Shown: positions 8,392 through 16,487, counted from the first letter of the stretch. The stretch: 64,000 bases of DNA from Halobiforma lacisalsi AJ5 (GCF_000226975.2 NZ_CP019285.1:3782001-3846000); one strand, 5' to 3'. Notes: generated by a model not told the origin, from the letters alone. Numbers and translations: made by a program.

Positions 8392-9189
8392 ATGGGACTG
8401 CTGGAGAACCTCGGGTTCGTCTTCGTCGCCGGATTCATCACGGCCCTCGCGACCGGGGTCGGCGCGCTGCCGTTTTTCTTCTTCGACGACATCAGCGACA
8501 GGGGAAACGTCGTGTTGTGGGGGCTCTCGTCGGGGATCATGGTCTCGGCGTCGGTGTTCGGCCTCATCGAGGAAGGGCTGGTCGAGGGAACGCCGCCCCA
8601 GATCCTCGCGGGGATGGCCGTCGGCGTCGTGCTAGTCGTCGTCGCCCACGACGTCCTCATGGACGCCGACATCGACCCCCGCGAGTACGAGGAGGCCGAC
8701 TTCAAGAAACTCGTGCTCATTCTCGGCATCCTGACCGTCCACAGCTTTCCCGAGGGGATCGCCGTCGGCGTCTCCTTCGCGGACCTCGGCCTCGAGGGCG
8801 GGACGCAGATCCTCGGCTTTACGGTCCCGGTGCTGGCGATCTTCATGACGATCGCGATCTCGATCCACAACGTCCCCGAGGGGACCGCCATCTCGATCCC
8901 GCTGAAGGCCATGGGCGTCTCCAAGTGGAAGATGGTCTGGTGGGCGGTCTTCTCGAGTCTCCCACAGCCGATCGGGGCGGTCATCGCCTTCGCGTTCGTC
9001 CGCGTCGCGCGGGAACTGCTCCCCTACGGCTTCGGCTTCGCCGCGGGGGCGATGATCTACCTGGTCCTTTCGGAGTTCATCCCCGAAGCCCTCGAGATCG
9101 GTGATCGGCTCCCCAACGGCGGAAAGCCGGAACTCGTCGCGGGGATCGTCCTCGGCGTGGCCGTGATGGTGCCGCTGACGTTCGTCTGA
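8392..9189 (+). CDS. ZIP family divalent metal transporter
   Basis: This 265-residue membrane protein has the two signature metal-binding helices of ZIP carriers, HSFPEG in TM4 and HNVPEG in TM5, within about eight hydrophobic segments. ZIP proteins import Zn2+, Fe2+ or Mn2+ into the cytoplasm. The TM3-4 loop (DADIDPREYEEADFKK) is acidic rather than histidine-rich. It ends directly against the convergent PiT-family gene with no intervening base. The exact metal cannot be told from sequence. Together with the VIT-like and P-type ATPase genes it forms a small metal-transport neighbourhood. Confidence 0.92.
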   Translation: MGLLENLGFVFVAGFITALATGVGALPFFFFDDISDRGNVVLWGLSSGIMVSASVFGLIEEGLVEGTPPQILAGMAVGVVLVVVAHDVLMDADIDPREYEEADFKKLVLILGILTVHSFPEGIAVGVSFADLGLEGGTQILGFTVPVLAIFMTIAISIHNVPEGTAISIPLKAMGVSKWKMVWWAVFSSLPQPIGAVIAFAFVRVARELLPYGFGFAAGAMIYLVLSEFIPEALEIGDRLPNGGKPELVAGIVLGVAVMVPLTFV

Positions 9190-10353
9190 TCAGCCGACGA
9201 CCGCCATCGAGCCGTAGCCCAGCCCGAACGCCAGGAGGAACGACACGATCCAGGCCCCGACCGTGATCGCGAGCTTTCGCGGGCTGACGCCGGCGCCGCC
9301 GACGGCGAGCCCCGCGCCGACGATCGCGCTGACGACGATCTCGTTGAACGAGACCGGGACCCCCAGCAGGACCGCCGTCTGGGCGATGAGAAACGAGGGG
9401 GTAAGCGTCGCGATCGACCGACGCGGGCCGAGCGAGGCGTACTCCTGGGAGATCGCCTTGATCATCCGCGGCGCACCGGTCCAGGAGCCGACCAGGATGC
9501 CGACGCCGCCGCCGAACAGGATGGCAAGCGGCGACACCACGGCAGCGTCGAACAGCGGCAACAGCGGGCCGACCGCGAGGCCGACCTGGCTCGCACCCGC
9601 TGAAAAGGCCACGAGTCCGCCGAGTACGAGCAGGAACCGGCGTAACCCGCCGGCTTCGTCCCGGGAGACGTCCCAGCGGACGATGGCACCGGCGAGTACG
9701 CCGGCAACCACTGTCACGACGGCTGTGCCAGTCGTCCCCTCGAGCGGCAGGACGCCGGCACCGGCGGTCGCGAGTGTCCCGCCGACGCCCGCGAAGAACG
9801 CGAACTCGAGGTTCGCGACGACGGCCCCGACCAGCCCCGCGAGGAGGGGGACGCTGACACGTTCGGGGACGTCGGGTCGGGGAAGGAGACTCGCAATGCC
9901 GTAGGCGACACCACCGCCGATAAACGGTGTAAGGAGCCACACCGCGCCGATCTCGGCGTACTTCCCCCAGGCCGGATCGCCGCCGAGGGCGAACCCGACG
10001 CCGACGACCGACCCGGTGACCGTGAACGCGGTCGCGATCGGGTAGCCGGTAACGATCCCGATCGCCATCAGGCCCGCGCCGATCAGCAACACGACGATGA
10101 CGGCGGTCGGCGGGAGCGAGACACCGGCGACCAGGTCGCGGCCGACGGCCTTGGAGACGCTCGCGCCCTGCGTGACCGCGCCGGCGAACCCGAGTATGCC
10201 GACGAAGAAGGCGGCCCGCATCGTCGAGACGGCGTTCGCGCCGACCGCCGGGGCGAACGGGGTCGCGCCGCTCGAGCCAGCGCCGATGGCCCAGGCCATG
10301 AACAGACTCGAGAGTGCGGCGACGACGAACGTCAGTAGTGGTAGGGGTTCCAT
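9190..10353 (-). CDS. PiT-family anion permease (phosphate or possibly sulfur oxyanion)
   Basis: The 387-residue protein has two inverted halves with the PiT repeats: an N-terminal GANAVSTMRAAFFVG and a C-terminal segment with WTGAPRMIKAIS and a serine-rich helix. About ten transmembrane helices are visible. PiT proteins are ion-coupled inorganic phosphate symporters, but the same family includes the bacterial sulfate permease CysP. Here the gene is the last of a minus-strand series MBL-rhodanese, YeeE, YeeE, PiT with gaps of 15, 52 and 37 bases, which suggests a sulfate or thiosulfate substrate. That assignment is inference; no pho gene is nearby. Confidence 0.82.
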   Translation of the reverse strand: MEPLPLLTFVVAALSSLFMAWAIGAGSSGATPFAPAVGANAVSTMRAAFFVGILGFAGAVTQGASVSKAVGRDLVAGVSLPPTAVIVVLLIGAGLMAIGIVTGYPIATAFTVTGSVVGVGFALGGDPAWGKYAEIGAVWLLTPFIGGGVAYGIASLLPRPDVPERVSVPLLAGLVGAVVANLEFAFFAGVGGTLATAGAGVLPLEGTTGTAVVTVVAGVLAGAIVRWDVSRDEAGGLRRFLLVLGGLVAFSAGASQVGLAVGPLLPLFDAAVVSPLAILFGGGVGILVGSWTGAPRMIKAISQEYASLGPRRSIATLTPSFLIAQTAVLLGVPVSFNEIVVSAIVGAGLAVGGAGVSPRKLAITVGAWIVSFLLAFGLGYGSMAVVG

Positions 10354-10390
10354 TGGAGGGGCGAAAATACGGTTGTCGGTTCGGGGGAAA

Positions 10391-10852
10391 TCAGTCGGCG
10401 CCCGCGGGAGCGGTCTCGCTCCCGGTCCGGTGACTGCGCCAGTACCCCTGGAGGTACGCGCCGACGAACATGCCGGCGAGCGCCCAGAGGATGGTGACGT
10501 TGCCGATGCCGAGGCTGGCGTAGGCTGCGCCGGGGCAGATCCCCGACAGCCCCCAGCCGACGCCGAAGATCGCGCCGCCGATCAGGACGTTGCGGTCGAA
10601 CGGCTTCAGCCGGCGGCCGTAGGTGTTGCCGGTCAGGGGTGCGCGGTCGAACAGCCGCGGCATCACCGCGAAGGCGATGCCGGAGACGATCGCTGCACCG
10701 AACATGACGAACACCAGCCCGAAGTCCTGGAACTGCAGGAAGTTCAGGACCACTTCGGGCTGGGCCATGTGGCTGAACCCGAGGCCGAATCCGAAGATCA
10801 GGCCGCCGACGAAGATCAGCGGCATGAACAGGGGATGTCGGTCCTCGCTCAT
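10391..10852 (-). CDS. YeeE/YedE (TsuA-like) half-protein, second half
   Basis: This 153-residue membrane protein has about four hydrophobic helices and the YeeE/YedE motif GLSGICPGAA with Cys at residue 106. In thiosulfate importers of the TsuA type, conserved cysteines in such G-x-C loops line the pore. It sits 52 bases downstream of a second YeeE/YedE half carrying the other cysteine motif, so the two probably assemble into one carrier. It may import thiosulfate or another sulfane compound for the adjacent rhodanese-MBL enzyme. The substrate is inferred from family and context. Confidence 0.87.
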   Translation of the reverse strand: MSEDRHPLFMPLIFVGGLIFGFGLGFSHMAQPEVVLNFLQFQDFGLVFVMFGAAIVSGIAFAVMPRLFDRAPLTGNTYGRRLKPFDRNVLIGGAIFGVGWGLSGICPGAAYASLGIGNVTILWALAGMFVGAYLQGYWRSHRTGSETAPAGAD

Positions 10853-10904
10853 GCCTCGTCACCCCAGTGGCCATCTCGAGCGGCTCGTCCGGGAATCCCG
10901 TCCG

Positions 10905-11462
10905 TCATGGACTCACCCCCAGTGCCATCACCGTCTGGGCCGTCAGGATCGCCACGAGCATGAACGTGATCACGCCGACGATCGACGTCTTCGAGGCAGA
11001 GCCGACGCCACAGACGCCGTGGCCCGACGTACAGCCTTTGCCGATCCGGGTGCCGATGCCGACCAGCACTCCGCCGAGGAACAGCCGCCACGGCTGGACC
11101 TCGGTCAGCCAGATCGTGAAGCCGCCGATCTCGCGCAACTGGCCGGTCGTCCCGGGCTCGTAGAGGCCGCTCGAGACCAGCCCCGACTGGAACGACATCG
11201 CGTACGCCGCCGCGCCCGCGATGATCCCGAGCGTGAAGACGACGCGCCAGTCCCGGGAGCCGCGGTACCGCTGGAACCGCGACTGGTCCGAGACGTACGA
11301 CAGCGTCGATTCGAGGAACGTACTCGCCCCCGCCGGGATGCCGGTGCCGAGGTAGATGACGACGGCTCCGAGGCCGACGAGCAGCCCCCCGACGGCGTAG
11401 CGGCTGATCCCTTCGGGGAAGAGGGTCTCGAACAGCGCCGGGTCGATGAGTTCGGTTACCAT
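10905..11462 (-). CDS. YeeE/YedE (TsuA-like) half-protein, first half
   Basis: The 185-residue membrane protein contains the first YeeE/YedE cysteine loop GKGCTSGHGVCG with Cys at residues 144 and 151, and several hydrophobic helices. An extra cytoplasmic stretch (residues 55-72, rich in Arg and Ser) lies after helix 1. It is encoded 15 bases after the MBL-rhodanese gene and directly before the second half, a conserved arrangement in sulfur operons. The pair likely forms a split version of the single-chain TsuA thiosulfate importer. Import of thiosulfate is inference. Confidence 0.87.
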   Translation of the reverse strand: MVTELIDPALFETLFPEGISRYAVGGLLVGLGAVVIYLGTGIPAGASTFLESTLSYVSDQSRFQRYRGSRDWRVVFTLGIIAGAAAYAMSFQSGLVSSGLYEPGTTGQLREIGGFTIWLTEVQPWRLFLGGVLVGIGTRIGKGCTSGHGVCGVGSASKTSIVGVITFMLVAILTAQTVMALGVSP

Positions 11463-11477
11463 TCGGGTAGGGCGGCG

Positions 11478-12671
11478 TTAGTCACCGGCCAGCGACTCCT
11501 GGCTGGCGGCACAGTTGTTCGGGCCGAGCTCGAGTTCGAACGCCTCCTCGTCGTCGGCCTCCTGCTGGCCGAGGTTCGTCGGGATGATGTCCTCGTAGTT
11601 GGCCGGACGGGGCGGCATGTCCGAGAGGATCAGCTCGACGAAGTCGTCTTCGTCCATCGTCAGCGCGTCCATCTCTTCCTCGAGCTGACCGATCGGTGCG
11701 GTGTAGGTGCCGTCCTCGGCTGGCTCTGCGGCGTCGCTGAAGTGTGCGCCGCCGATCAACGTGTCGTCGGGCAGCGTGAGTACGCGTTCCTGCAGCGACT
11801 CGTAGAGCTGTGCGGCGGCCTCGGGCGCGCCGTCGTCGCCCTCCTCCAGGTCGGGGCGGGCAACGCTCTCGACGAACAGACCGTCGCCCGTCGCGAGCAG
11901 CGAGCCGTCGATCAGGTACGAGGTCATCCCGGAGGTGTGCCCGGGCGTGTAGACGGTCTCGATGGTGGCGTCGCCGACCTCGAACTCGTCACCGTCCGCC
12001 GCGAGGGTCATCTCGTCGGCGTAGGTCACGCCGCGGTCGACCGACGCCTCGGGGATGACGCCCTCGACGCCGACCGCATCGAGCGCGCGGACGCCCGAGA
12101 TGTGGTCCGCGTGGATGTGCGTATCGATCGCGTAGGTCAGGTCGACGTCGAGTTCGTCTACGTCGTCGAGGTACCGATCCGTGAACGCACGCAGCGGGTC
12201 GATCACGGCCGCTTCGTCGCCGTCGACGACGAGGTAGCCGAGACAGCCGCTCGAGGGGCGCTGGTACTGGTACAGCGTCCCCGCGCCGTCGTAGCGGTCG
12301 ACCTCGACGCGCTCGTAGATGCGCGCCCAGCCGTTCATCCCGTCCTCGAGGTGTTCGACCTCGTAGCCGCGCTCTTTCAGCGTGCCCGCGACGTACTCGC
12401 TGGCGCCGCCTTTCGCACAGAGGACGGTGATTTCGCGGTCGTCCGGAATTCGTCCAAGAACGTCGTCGTCGATCTCGTCTTCGAGGAATTCGAAGTACGG
12501 GACGTTGATCGACTCGACGTTCTCGCCGTCGATTCGCCACTCTTCGTAGTCGCTTTGCATCCGCGCGTCGAGGATCGTCAGTTCCTCGCCGGCGTCGATT
12601 CGGGCCTTCAGCGCTTCCGGCGTCACGGAGTCGACCGTCACGTCCGGAGTCGGGAAGTCCATTTCGTCCAT
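11478..12671 (-). CDS. Rhodanese-metallo-beta-lactamase fusion (persulfide dioxygenase-like)
   Basis: The 397-residue protein has an N-terminal rhodanese domain (about 12-120) with catalytic Cys 85 in CAKGGAS, then an MBL domain (about 130-350) with metal ligands in HIHADH (His185, His187, Asp189, His190), His245 in TPGHTSG and Asp263 in TGDG. This fits the persulfide dioxygenase (ETHE1) group, which oxidises glutathione-type persulfide, while the rhodanese domain moves sulfane sulfur. Known bacterial fusions put the dioxygenase first, so the order is reversed. ATG 12671 is chosen; the open frame extends to 12743 but those residues lie over the promoter, and ATG 12662 is also possible. It heads the YeeE-YeeE-PiT operon. 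Confidence 0.9.
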   Translation of the reverse strand: MDEMDFPTPDVTVDSVTPEALKARIDAGEELTILDARMQSDYEEWRIDGENVESINVPYFEFLEDEIDDDVLGRIPDDREITVLCAKGGASEYVAGTLKERGYEVEHLEDGMNGWARIYERVEVDRYDGAGTLYQYQRPSSGCLGYLVVDGDEAAVIDPLRAFTDRYLDDVDELDVDLTYAIDTHIHADHISGVRALDAVGVEGVIPEASVDRGVTYADEMTLAADGDEFEVGDATIETVYTPGHTSGMTSYLIDGSLLATGDGLFVESVARPDLEEGDDGAPEAAAQLYESLQERVLTLPDDTLIGGAHFSDAAEPAEDGTYTAPIGQLEEEMDALTMDEDDFVELILSDMPPRPANYEDIIPTNLGQQEADDEEAFELELGPNNCAASQESLAGD

Positions 12672-12713
12672 GTTGTACAGTTCCCCGTATCGGCCGCTCC
12701 CACTTAAGAGTTT

Positions 12714-12727
12714 GTATAGTATTTCGT
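12714..12727 (-). promoter_or_regulatory. BRE/TATA promoter of MBL-YeeE operon
   Basis: On the minus strand this reads ACGAAATACTATAC, a BRE-like CGAAA followed by a TATA-like ATACTATA, about 45-50 bases before ATG 12671, implying a short leader. The same ACGAAATACT string precedes the flavoprotein gene at 14146. A TATTGTGCA element lies a few bases further upstream. Confidence 0.55.
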
Positions 12728-12858
12728 TTACTGCACAATACAAGGAACGGGTGCGTATGCATAAACAGCCCTCAAACGACCCTCGTGCGCGGATACACCT
12801 TCAAAATAGTCTCCCGACGAATAGCGGCTATTCACGTGGCGAACAATAACCGATACGC

Positions 12859-12882
12859 TTTTATGGGAACAGACAATATTGT
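12859..12882 (+). promoter_or_regulatory. TATA box and palindromic operator before tusA
   Basis: TTTTATGG at 12859-12866 is a TATA-like box. The perfect palindrome ACAATATTGT (12873-12882) lies between it and the expected transcription start near 12890, a position where a bound regulator would block initiation. The function is inferred from position and symmetry. Confidence 0.5.
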
Positions 12883-12915
12883 GTGATAGCTCCAATACAG
12901 AGCAACAGATCACAC

Positions 12916-13161
12916 ATGAGTTCGGAATACGAATCCACCGAGACCCTAGACGTGAAAGGACAGTCCTGCCCGATGCCCGTCGTCAAGACCAAGCAAGCGA
13001 TCGACGACCTCGAAGCCGACGAGGTGCTCGAGGTCGTCGCCACCGACTCGGGAAGCATGAGCGACATCCAGGGCTGGGCGAAGGGAACCGACGGCGTCGA
13101 ACTCCTCGATCAGGTCGAGGGGGACGGCACGTACACGCACTACGTGAAAAAGACCAACTAA
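12916..13161 (+). CDS. TusA/SirA-like sulfur carrier protein
   Basis: This 81-residue protein carries the family signature CPMP with the persulfide Cys at residue 18, followed by the usual amphipathic helix (VVKTKQAIDDLEADE). TusA proteins shuttle sulfane sulfur in the cytoplasm. An in-frame start at 12883 would add eleven residues overlapping the palindromic promoter, so ATG 12916 is preferred. The gene is followed one base later by a DsrE-like gene, a classic TusA-DsrE pairing, and is divergent from the rhodanese-MBL/YeeE operon across 244 bases. Together these look like one sulfane-sulfur uptake and transfer system. Confidence 0.93.
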   Translation: MSSEYESTETLDVKGQSCPMPVVKTKQAIDDLEADEVLEVVATDSGSMSDIQGWAKGTDGVELLDQVEGDGTYTHYVKKTN

Positions 13162-13162
13162 A

Positions 13163-13747
13163 ATGAGCACGGACACCCAGCCGTCATCGATCGACAGCGA
13201 CGAGGATGCCGCCGCCGAACTCGAGGCCCTCCGCGAGCGCGTCGCGGAACTCGAGGAGTCTGTCGCCGACGCGGCCGACGACGACGGCGGAAAGAAGATG
13301 ACGATCATCGCTACCCAGGGCACCTTCGACATGGCCTACCCGCCGCTGATCCTCGCGAGCACGGCGGCCGCCTTCGACTGGGACGTCGTCGTCTTCCACA
13401 CCTTCTGGGGGCTGGACATCCTCCACGAGGAGAACTCGAAGAACCTCAAGCTGAGCGCCGTCGGTAACCCGAACATGCCGATGCCGAACGCGCTCGCGGC
13501 CCTGCCCGGGATGGACGCCATGGCGACGAAGATGATGCGAAAGCGCATCGACGAGAACGACACGGCGACCATCGAAGAACTGATCGACCTCTCGCTGGAC
13601 CAGGGCGTCGAACTACAGGCCTGCCAGATGACGATCGAGTTGATGGACTACGACGAGGACGACTTCTACGACGGCGTCACCACCGGCGTCGGCGCGGCGA
13701 CCGCACTCCAGCACATGGCTGAGTCCGACGTCCAGTTGCTCGTCTAA
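13163..13747 (+). CDS. DsrE/DsrF/DrsH-like (DsrE2-type) sulfur transfer protein
   Basis: The 194-residue protein starts with an acidic coiled-coil-like segment (residues 12-40) and then a DsrE fold opening KKMTIIATQGTFDMAYPPL. The single conserved cysteine, Cys154 in LQACQMT, matches the sulfane-carrying Cys of DsrE2-type proteins. The stretch VVFHTFWGLDIL is also typical. These proteins accept persulfide sulfur from TusA or rhodanese. The ATG lies one base after the TusA stop, so they are co-translated. DsrE2 proteins in some bacteria are membrane-anchored; no clear membrane helix is visible here. Confidence 0.9.
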   Translation: MSTDTQPSSIDSDEDAAAELEALRERVAELEESVADAADDDGGKKMTIIATQGTFDMAYPPLILASTAAAFDWDVVVFHTFWGLDILHEENSKNLKLSAVGNPNMPMPNALAALPGMDAMATKMMRKRIDENDTATIEELIDLSLDQGVELQACQMTIELMDYDEDDFYDGVTTGVGAATALQHMAESDVQLLV

Positions 13748-13769
13748 CGCGCCGACACCACTCCCCAGT

Positions 13770-14021
13770 ATGACCGACAGTTCCCATCGGCCGTCCGAGA
13801 CGCCGCTCTCCCTGCGGGTCGTCGAGACCGTCGCCGACGCCGAGGACGTCGCCCCCACGGAGCTGCAGCCACCGATCAACCACGCCGTCGACGCGTCCGC
13901 GCTGAACCGACTGTTCGACGGAACCGCCTCCGGGGACTCGAGTCCCGCTGATTGCGTCACCTTTCGGTACTGCGGCTACGACGTGACCGTCCACGCGAAC
14001 GGACGTGTCGACCTCTCCTGA
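13770..14021 (+). CDS. HalOD1 output domain protein
   Basis: This 83-residue protein fits the haloarchaeal HalOD1 domain: a start with SLRVVETVADAEDVAPTELQPP, a middle LNRLFDG and an end FRYCGYDVTVHANGRVDL (written here within the known pattern of F-x-Y-x-G-Y-x-V-x-V). HalOD1 is a small domain often found at the output end of haloarchaeal signalling proteins or alone. It follows the DsrE gene by 22 bases and so probably belongs to the TusA-DsrE transcript, perhaps as a regulator or adaptor. The biochemical role is unknown. Confidence 0.85.
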   Translation: MTDSSHRPSETPLSLRVVETVADAEDVAPTELQPPINHAVDASALNRLFDGTASGDSSPADCVTFRYCGYDVTVHANGRVDLS

Positions 14022-14081
14022 AGCCCTGAAACGGATTTCTCGTCGCGGAGCGACGATGCGACCGTCTCTACGGACGGACCT

Positions 14082-14120
14082 TATTTGTTTTTAATATTGG
14101 GTAACCTACGAAATACTTTA
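14082..14120 (+). promoter_or_regulatory. Promoter of CoA-disulfide-reductase-like gene
   Basis: CGAAATACTTTA (14109-14120) is a good BRE plus TATA match; its TATA part starts 30 bases before ATG 14146, so the transcript is probably leaderless. An AT-rich tract including TTTTTAATATTGG (14088-14100) sits just upstream and shares the ATATTG element seen before other sulfur genes here. Confidence 0.6.
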
Positions 14121-14145
14121 CTCGTCCGCCGTGCTAGTCCCGAGT

Positions 14146-15495
14146 ATGACCGATCCGTTCGTCATCGTCGGCGGCGACGCAGCAGGAATGAGCGCCGCGA
14201 GCAAAGCCAAGCGCGAGGACCCCGACCGCGAGGTCGTCGTCTTCGAGAAGGGCGACTGGGTCTCGTACGCAGCCTGTGGCATGCCCTACTACGTCAAAGG
14301 AGAGGTCGACGACCTCGAGGACCTGGTGGCAGTCACGCCCGAGGAGTTCCGGGAGGAACGCGACGTCGACCTCCGAACGGGCCACGAGGTCGTCGCGATC
14401 GACCCCGAGGCCAAGACGGTGACCGTCGACGCCGACGGCGAGCGGTTCGACCAGCCGTACGGTGACCTGCTGATCGCCACCGGCGCGCGGGCGGTCGAGC
14501 CGCCGTTCGAGGGGTTCGACCTCGAGGGCGTGTTCACGCTCCGGAGCATGGACGAGGCGGACGCGATAGAGGACTTCGTGGACGAGCAGGAGCCTCGTAC
14601 GGCGGCCATCGTCGGCGGCGGGTACGTCGGCGTCGAGATGGCCGAGGCGCTCGTCGAACGGGGGATCGACGTCTCCGTCTTCGAGATGCTGCCACGGATC
14701 CTCCAGCCCTTCGGCGAGGCGACCGCCAGCACCGTCGCGGACCACCTCCGCGAGCAGGGGGTCGACCTCCACCTCGAGACGGCGGTCGAGGGGTTCGGCG
14801 GCGTCGACCGGGTCGAGACGGTCCAACTCGAGGACGACGCGGTGTCGGCCGACCTGGTCGTCGTTGGCGTCGGCGTCGCCCCCAACGTCGAACTCGCCGA
14901 GGAGGCGGGGATCGACCTCGGGCCGACGGGGGCCATCGCGACCGACGAGTACGGCCGCACGAACTACGAGGACGTCTTCGCGGCGGGCGACTGCGCGGAG
15001 GAGGACCACGTCGTCACCGGCGAGCCCGATCACGTCCCGCTCGCGCTCACGGCCAACCGTGCGGGACGGGCGATCGGGACGACGGTCGCGGGCGATCCCA
15101 CGCCGACCGGCGGCACCGCCGGCACGGCGATCGTCAAGGCCTTCGACCTGGGCGCAGCCCGGACGGGCATCCTCGAGGACGACCGGGCGCGCGAGGCCGG
15201 TTTCGATCCCGTCTCCGTGACGATCGATGCGGCCACGCGTCCGCACTACTACCCGGGCGCGACCGAACTCACGGTGACGCTGGTCGCGGACGGCGAGAGC
15301 GGGCGCGTCCTCGGCGCGAGCGTCGTCGGCGAGGAGGGAGTCAAGCGGATCGACACGGTCGCGACGGCGGTACACGCGGAACTGACCGTCGCCGAACTCC
15401 GCAACCTCGATCTGGCGTACGCACCGCCCTTTAGCCCCGTCTGGGACCCGATCCTCACCGCGGCGAAGGTCCTCGAGGGGAACGTCGACGGGTAA
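14146..15495 (+). CDS. CoA-disulfide reductase / NADH oxidase-like flavoprotein
   Basis: The 449-residue protein belongs to the single-cysteine pyridine nucleotide-disulfide reductases. It has an N-terminal FAD site (VIVGGDAAGMSAA), the redox Cys at residue 44 in SYAACGMPYY, an NAD(P)H site (AAIVGGGYVGVEMAE), the ATGA motif, the FAD-binding FAAGDCAE and a C-terminal dimerisation domain. Relatives reduce CoA-disulfide, CoA-persulfide or polysulfide, or act as NADH oxidase. The adjacent TusA-DsrE genes favour a persulfide role, but that is inference. ATG 14146 is chosen from alignment of the FAD motif and the leaderless promoter; an upstream start at 14131 is unlikely. Confidence 0.9.
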   Translation: MTDPFVIVGGDAAGMSAASKAKREDPDREVVVFEKGDWVSYAACGMPYYVKGEVDDLEDLVAVTPEEFREERDVDLRTGHEVVAIDPEAKTVTVDADGERFDQPYGDLLIATGARAVEPPFEGFDLEGVFTLRSMDEADAIEDFVDEQEPRTAAIVGGGYVGVEMAEALVERGIDVSVFEMLPRILQPFGEATASTVADHLREQGVDLHLETAVEGFGGVDRVETVQLEDDAVSADLVVVGVGVAPNVELAEEAGIDLGPTGAIATDEYGRTNYEDVFAAGDCAEEDHVVTGEPDHVPLALTANRAGRAIGTTVAGDPTPTGGTAGTAIVKAFDLGAARTGILEDDRAREAGFDPVSVTIDAATRPHYYPGATELTVTLVADGESGRVLGASVVGEEGVKRIDTVATAVHAELTVAELRNLDLAYAPPFSPVWDPILTAAKVLEGNVDG

Positions 15496-15547
15496 CGGCG
15501 AGGTGACTTCAGGCTCTGAGAACAGTCGCAACATATGACCTGACTCG

Positions 15548-15721
15548 ATGCCAAAGGGCGACTATCAGGAGTCGACGATGAGCGAACAGGACCCTACCGA
15601 ACGAAAGCAGTCGGACCCGTACTGCAACCGGGACGATCTCGAGCGACTCGAGGAAGCGACCGACTCGGACGTCGCGGACGCGATCGCCGAACTCGAGGGC
15701 GCAGAATCGGACGACGAGTAG
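15548..15721 (+). CDS. Small acidic hypothetical protein
   Basis: A 57-residue open frame from ATG 15548 to TAG 15721 (47 residues if the internal ATG 15578 is used) encodes a hydrophilic acidic protein with a single Cys in SDPYCNRDDLERLEE. The composition, codon use rich in CTCGAG and GAC, and position 52 bases after the flavoprotein stop support real coding. I do not recognise the family. It may be co-transcribed with the flavoprotein. The next 100 bases (15722-15821) hold no gene I can support; the stretch lies between converging genes. Confidence 0.6.
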   Translation: MPKGDYQESTMSEQDPTERKQSDPYCNRDDLERLEEATDSDVADAIAELEGAESDDE

Positions 15722-15821
15722 GCGGTTCGCCGTTGCCGCCCCGTCTCCTTTCCCCTCCGACCCCGCCTCGCCGCCCGTCGACCTTGTCGCCGGCCTCGTC
15801 CCCGTCCTCGTTCCCCTCCGC

Positions 15822-16487
15822 TCAGAACAACTCGACGCGTATCCCTGCGTCCTCTACGTCCGACGCGAACGCCTCCGGGTCGGTCTCGATCGGGTCGAAC
15901 GTATCGTAGTGGACCGGCAGCACCAGCTCCGGCTCCACGCTGCGCGCGAAGTCCGCGGCCTCGTGGCGGTCCATCGTGAAGTGGCCCCCGATCGGCGGGA
16001 CGAACACGTCCGCCCTGATCCCCTCGTGGTGCGGGAGGAAGTCCGTATCCGAGGGGACGTAGACGGTCGTCCCCTCGAGATCCAGGATCAGACCGATCAC
16101 CTCCCCGTCGGCGTGGAACGGCTCGCCGTCGTCGTCGACGTGGTCCCCGCCGGGATCGTTGTACGCCGGGACGGTTCTGACGTCGATTCCGTCGACCGTT
16201 ACCTCCCCCTCGTAAGGGAGGTCGACGACGTCGAACGTGAGGTCGGCGGTGTCGACGTCTTCGTAGACGGCGACCGTCGCATCCTTGCCGGCGACGGCCT
16301 CGATGGCGTCGGGATCGTAGTGATCGAAGTCGTCGTGGGTGACGAAGACGACGTCGCCGTCACCGGGTTCGCCCTCGAGTACGTCGCTCCACGGATCGAC
16401 GTAGACGACGGTGCCGTCGTCGGTTTCGATGCGGACGCTGGCGTGGCCGAGTCGCTCGAACGCGAGCGAGTCGTAGTCGACGGACAT
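15822..16487 (-). CDS. MBL-fold metallohydrolase (UlaG/UPF0173-like)
   Basis: The 221-residue protein has a single-domain metallo-beta-lactamase fold with FERLGHASVRIE near the start, a metal motif THDDFDHYDPD (the H-x-D-x-D-H variant as H-D-D-F-D-H), GHFTMDRHEA and a terminal VLPVHYDTF. This layout matches the UlaG-like/UPF0173 hydrolases, cytoplasmic enzymes of mostly unknown substrate. ATG 16487 is chosen over an upstream start at 16502. It shows no operon partner: the lipoyl gene upstream ends 100 bases away on the same strand. Confidence 0.85.
   Translation of the reverse strand: MSVDYDSLAFERLGHASVRIETDDGTVVYVDPWSDVLEGEPGDGDVVFVTHDDFDHYDPDAIEAVAGKDATVAVYEDVDTADLTFDVVDLPYEGEVTVDGIDVRTVPAYNDPGGDHVDDDGEPFHADGEVIGLILDLEGTTVYVPSDTDFLPHHEGIRADVFVPPIGGHFTMDRHEAADFARSVEPELVLPVHYDTFDPIETDPEAFASDVEDAGIRVELF

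Noticed and set aside
10623-12707. 694-codon plus-strand open frame opposite YeeE and MBL genes
   Set aside because: The opposite strand has clear YeeE cysteine motifs and MBL ligands; this frame is a GC-bias shadow.
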